Shown here: positions 39,985 to 40,944 of the stretch, piece after piece
Numbering within the stretch: position 1 is the stretch's first letter
How the letters are laid out: each line of letters opens with the position of its first letter
Source: Acidimicrobiia bacterium
Lineage (GTDB): Bacteria; Actinomycetota; Acidimicrobiia; Acidimicrobiales; CATQHL01
Direction of reading: 5' to 3'
DNA length: 40,944 nt
Assembly: GCA_009840735.1 (NCBI GenBank)
Contig: VXNF01000002.1
Span: forward strand, 1-40,944
Translations under genes and position numbers: made by a program
The notes under the pieces: model-generated
What the model was told of the DNA's origin: nothing
Databases searched by the model: none
The model's input: only the letters and a program-made list of their open reading frames with translations

Positions 39985-40944
39985 TCAGTCGTTGTCGATG
40001 ATGGTGCCTGTTGCGGTTCCGTGGGCGATGGTGGCGCCGTCGGCGCCCGTCAGGTCGACGGACAGGGTCTCGCCGCCCTCGCGGATGCCGTCGTCCTTCA
40101 CGTTGGCGCCGATCGTAGCGGACGTGTAGCCCGCCCAGATGGTGACCTCGCCGGCGCCGCCCCAGTAGTCCACGCCGTTGATGGCCGTGCCCGGGCGAAT
40201 CACGTAGCGGACGGTCACGTCCTCGTCCGAGGCCCTGCTCAGCGTGACCCGGAACTCCAGCACGGAGAGGAAGCCGAACACGCCCTCGACGATCGAGCCG
40301 TCCGCGACGGAGACCTCCGGCAGGTCCGTCGGCGGCGGGTCGTCGTCGTCGGCCACGTTCACCGTGGCGGTGCCGGCGCCGCCGGCGACGGTGTAGCCGT
40401 CGCCCGCCTCGACGGCGACGCTGACCGAGCCGTTCGGCTCGTCGGCGTCGTCGTCGGTCGTGGAGACGGTCAGCACAACGCTTCCGCTGGTCGGGACCGT
40501 CACCGTGCGAGAGCCGGTCGCGGCGCCGTGGTCGCCGTCCTGGCTGACCGTCACGTTGACCGTCAGCGGCGCGGCGGGCGCGGGGCTGGCGGTGACGGTG
40601 AAGCTCGCCGCGCCGCCCTCGGCCACGCCCGAACCGGCGGCGACGCTGACCTCGGGGGTCTGCGGCGGCGGGTCGTCGTCGTCGGCCACGTTCACCTTGG
40701 CCGCGCCCTGCGTGGCGGAGACGGTGTAGCCGTCGCCCGCCTCGACGGCGACGCTGACCGAGCCGTCGGGCTCGTCGGCGTCGTCGTCGCTCGTGGAGAC
40801 AGTCAGCACAACGCTGCCGCTCGCGGGGACGGTGACGGTTCGGGCGCCTGTGGTCGCGCCGTGGTCGCCGTCCTGGCTGACCGTCACGTTGACGGTCAAG
40901 TCGGCGGCGGGCGCGGGGCTGGCGGTGACGGTGAAGCCGGCGTC
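39985..40944 (-). CDS. Calx-beta repeat surface protein, C-terminal part
   Basis: The frame is open to the right edge, so the N-terminus lies outside; 319 residues are visible. They consist of beta-sandwich repeats of about 111 residues: LTVNVTVSQDGDHGA, RTVTVPASGSVVLTVSTSDDDADEP, GSVSVAVEAGDGYTV and VNVADDDDPPP, the last an acidic calcium-binding-type linker. The final unit is a diverged Calx-beta domain (VTLSRASDEDVTVRYV, AINGVDYWGG) ending in GTATGTIIDND. Such proteins are large, secreted or surface-bound and depend on calcium. There is no cell-wall anchor at the C-terminus. Confidence 0.88.
   Translation of the reverse strand, partial: DAGFTVTASPAPAADLTVNVTVSQDGDHGATTGARTVTVPASGSVVLTVSTSDDDADEPDGSVSVAVEAGDGYTVSATQGAAKVNVADDDDPPPQTPEVSVAAGSGVAEGGAASFTVTASPAPAAPLTVNVTVSQDGDHGAATGSRTVTVPTSGSVVLTVSTTDDDADEPNGSVSVAVEAGDGYTVAGGAGTATVNVADDDDPPPTDLPEVSVADGSIVEGVFGFLSVLEFRVTLSRASDEDVTVRYVIRPGTAINGVDYWGGAGEVTIWAGYTSATIGANVKDDGIREGGETLSVDLTGADGATIAHGTATGTIIDND

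Overview
The window is about 41 kb of very GC-rich, densely coding DNA. It looks like an actinobacterial genome, most likely an uncultured Acidimicrobiia-type lineage. That placement is inference from GC content, TANNNT -10 boxes placed 6-7 nt before start codons (leaderless transcripts), PafBC-type promoter motifs and gene content; no rRNA or other strong marker is present. Genes on both strands are intact, and the two ends cut through genes.

Layout. 1-2810 is a small toxin/defence-like island: the 3' part of a nucleotidyltransferase-HEPN gene, a MazE-like and a MazF-like gene (the latter without a normal start codon), a small GIY-YIG nuclease-like gene, and a second complete nucleotidyltransferase-HEPN gene whose 3' half is a duplicate of the first. 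2841-16570 is one long minus-strand run of tightly packed, partly overlapping catabolic genes: cupin, amidase, alpha/beta hydrolase, a four-component sugar-type ABC importer, two SDR dehydrogenases, a VOC protein, an SMP-30 lactonase-like protein, an enolase-superfamily dehydratase/racemase, a MaoC hydratase, a family III CoA-transferase and a muconolactone-isomerase-like protein. 16630-22292 is a divergent plus-strand set: PhyH dioxygenase, amidohydrolase, SDR, a stand-alone lipoyl domain and a fused E1 alpha-beta 2-oxoacid dehydrogenase. Together these look like uptake and oxidation of an unidentified organic compound through a lactone or acid and a CoA thioester.

22350-31543 is mixed: prolyl-tRNA synthetase, tRNA-Leu(UAA), a hypothetical gene, three tandem retropepsin-like proteases, a small hypothetical gene, a lipoprotein nuclease, a YdjC-like protein that has lost its metal ligands, an HpcH/HpaI aldolase, a secreted metal-binding-type protein and a thiolase. 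31571-38576 holds a substrate-binding lipoprotein and the branched-chain amino acid genes ilvD, ilvB, ilvN and ilvC, all on the minus strand. Upstream of ilvB is a clear attenuator with a leaderless leader peptide containing Val-Leu-Val-Leu.

The most striking item is at 38690-38959: a SelW/Rdx-family gene whose CxxC motif is read as Cys-Thr-Ala-UGA. The UGA is followed at the right distance by a stem-loop that fits the bacterial SECIS pattern, so this is very probably a selenoprotein that ordinary gene calling would truncate. It is followed by an HMG-CoA-lyase-family gene, a strong bidirectional terminator hairpin and the C-terminal end of a large Calx-beta repeat protein that runs off the right edge.
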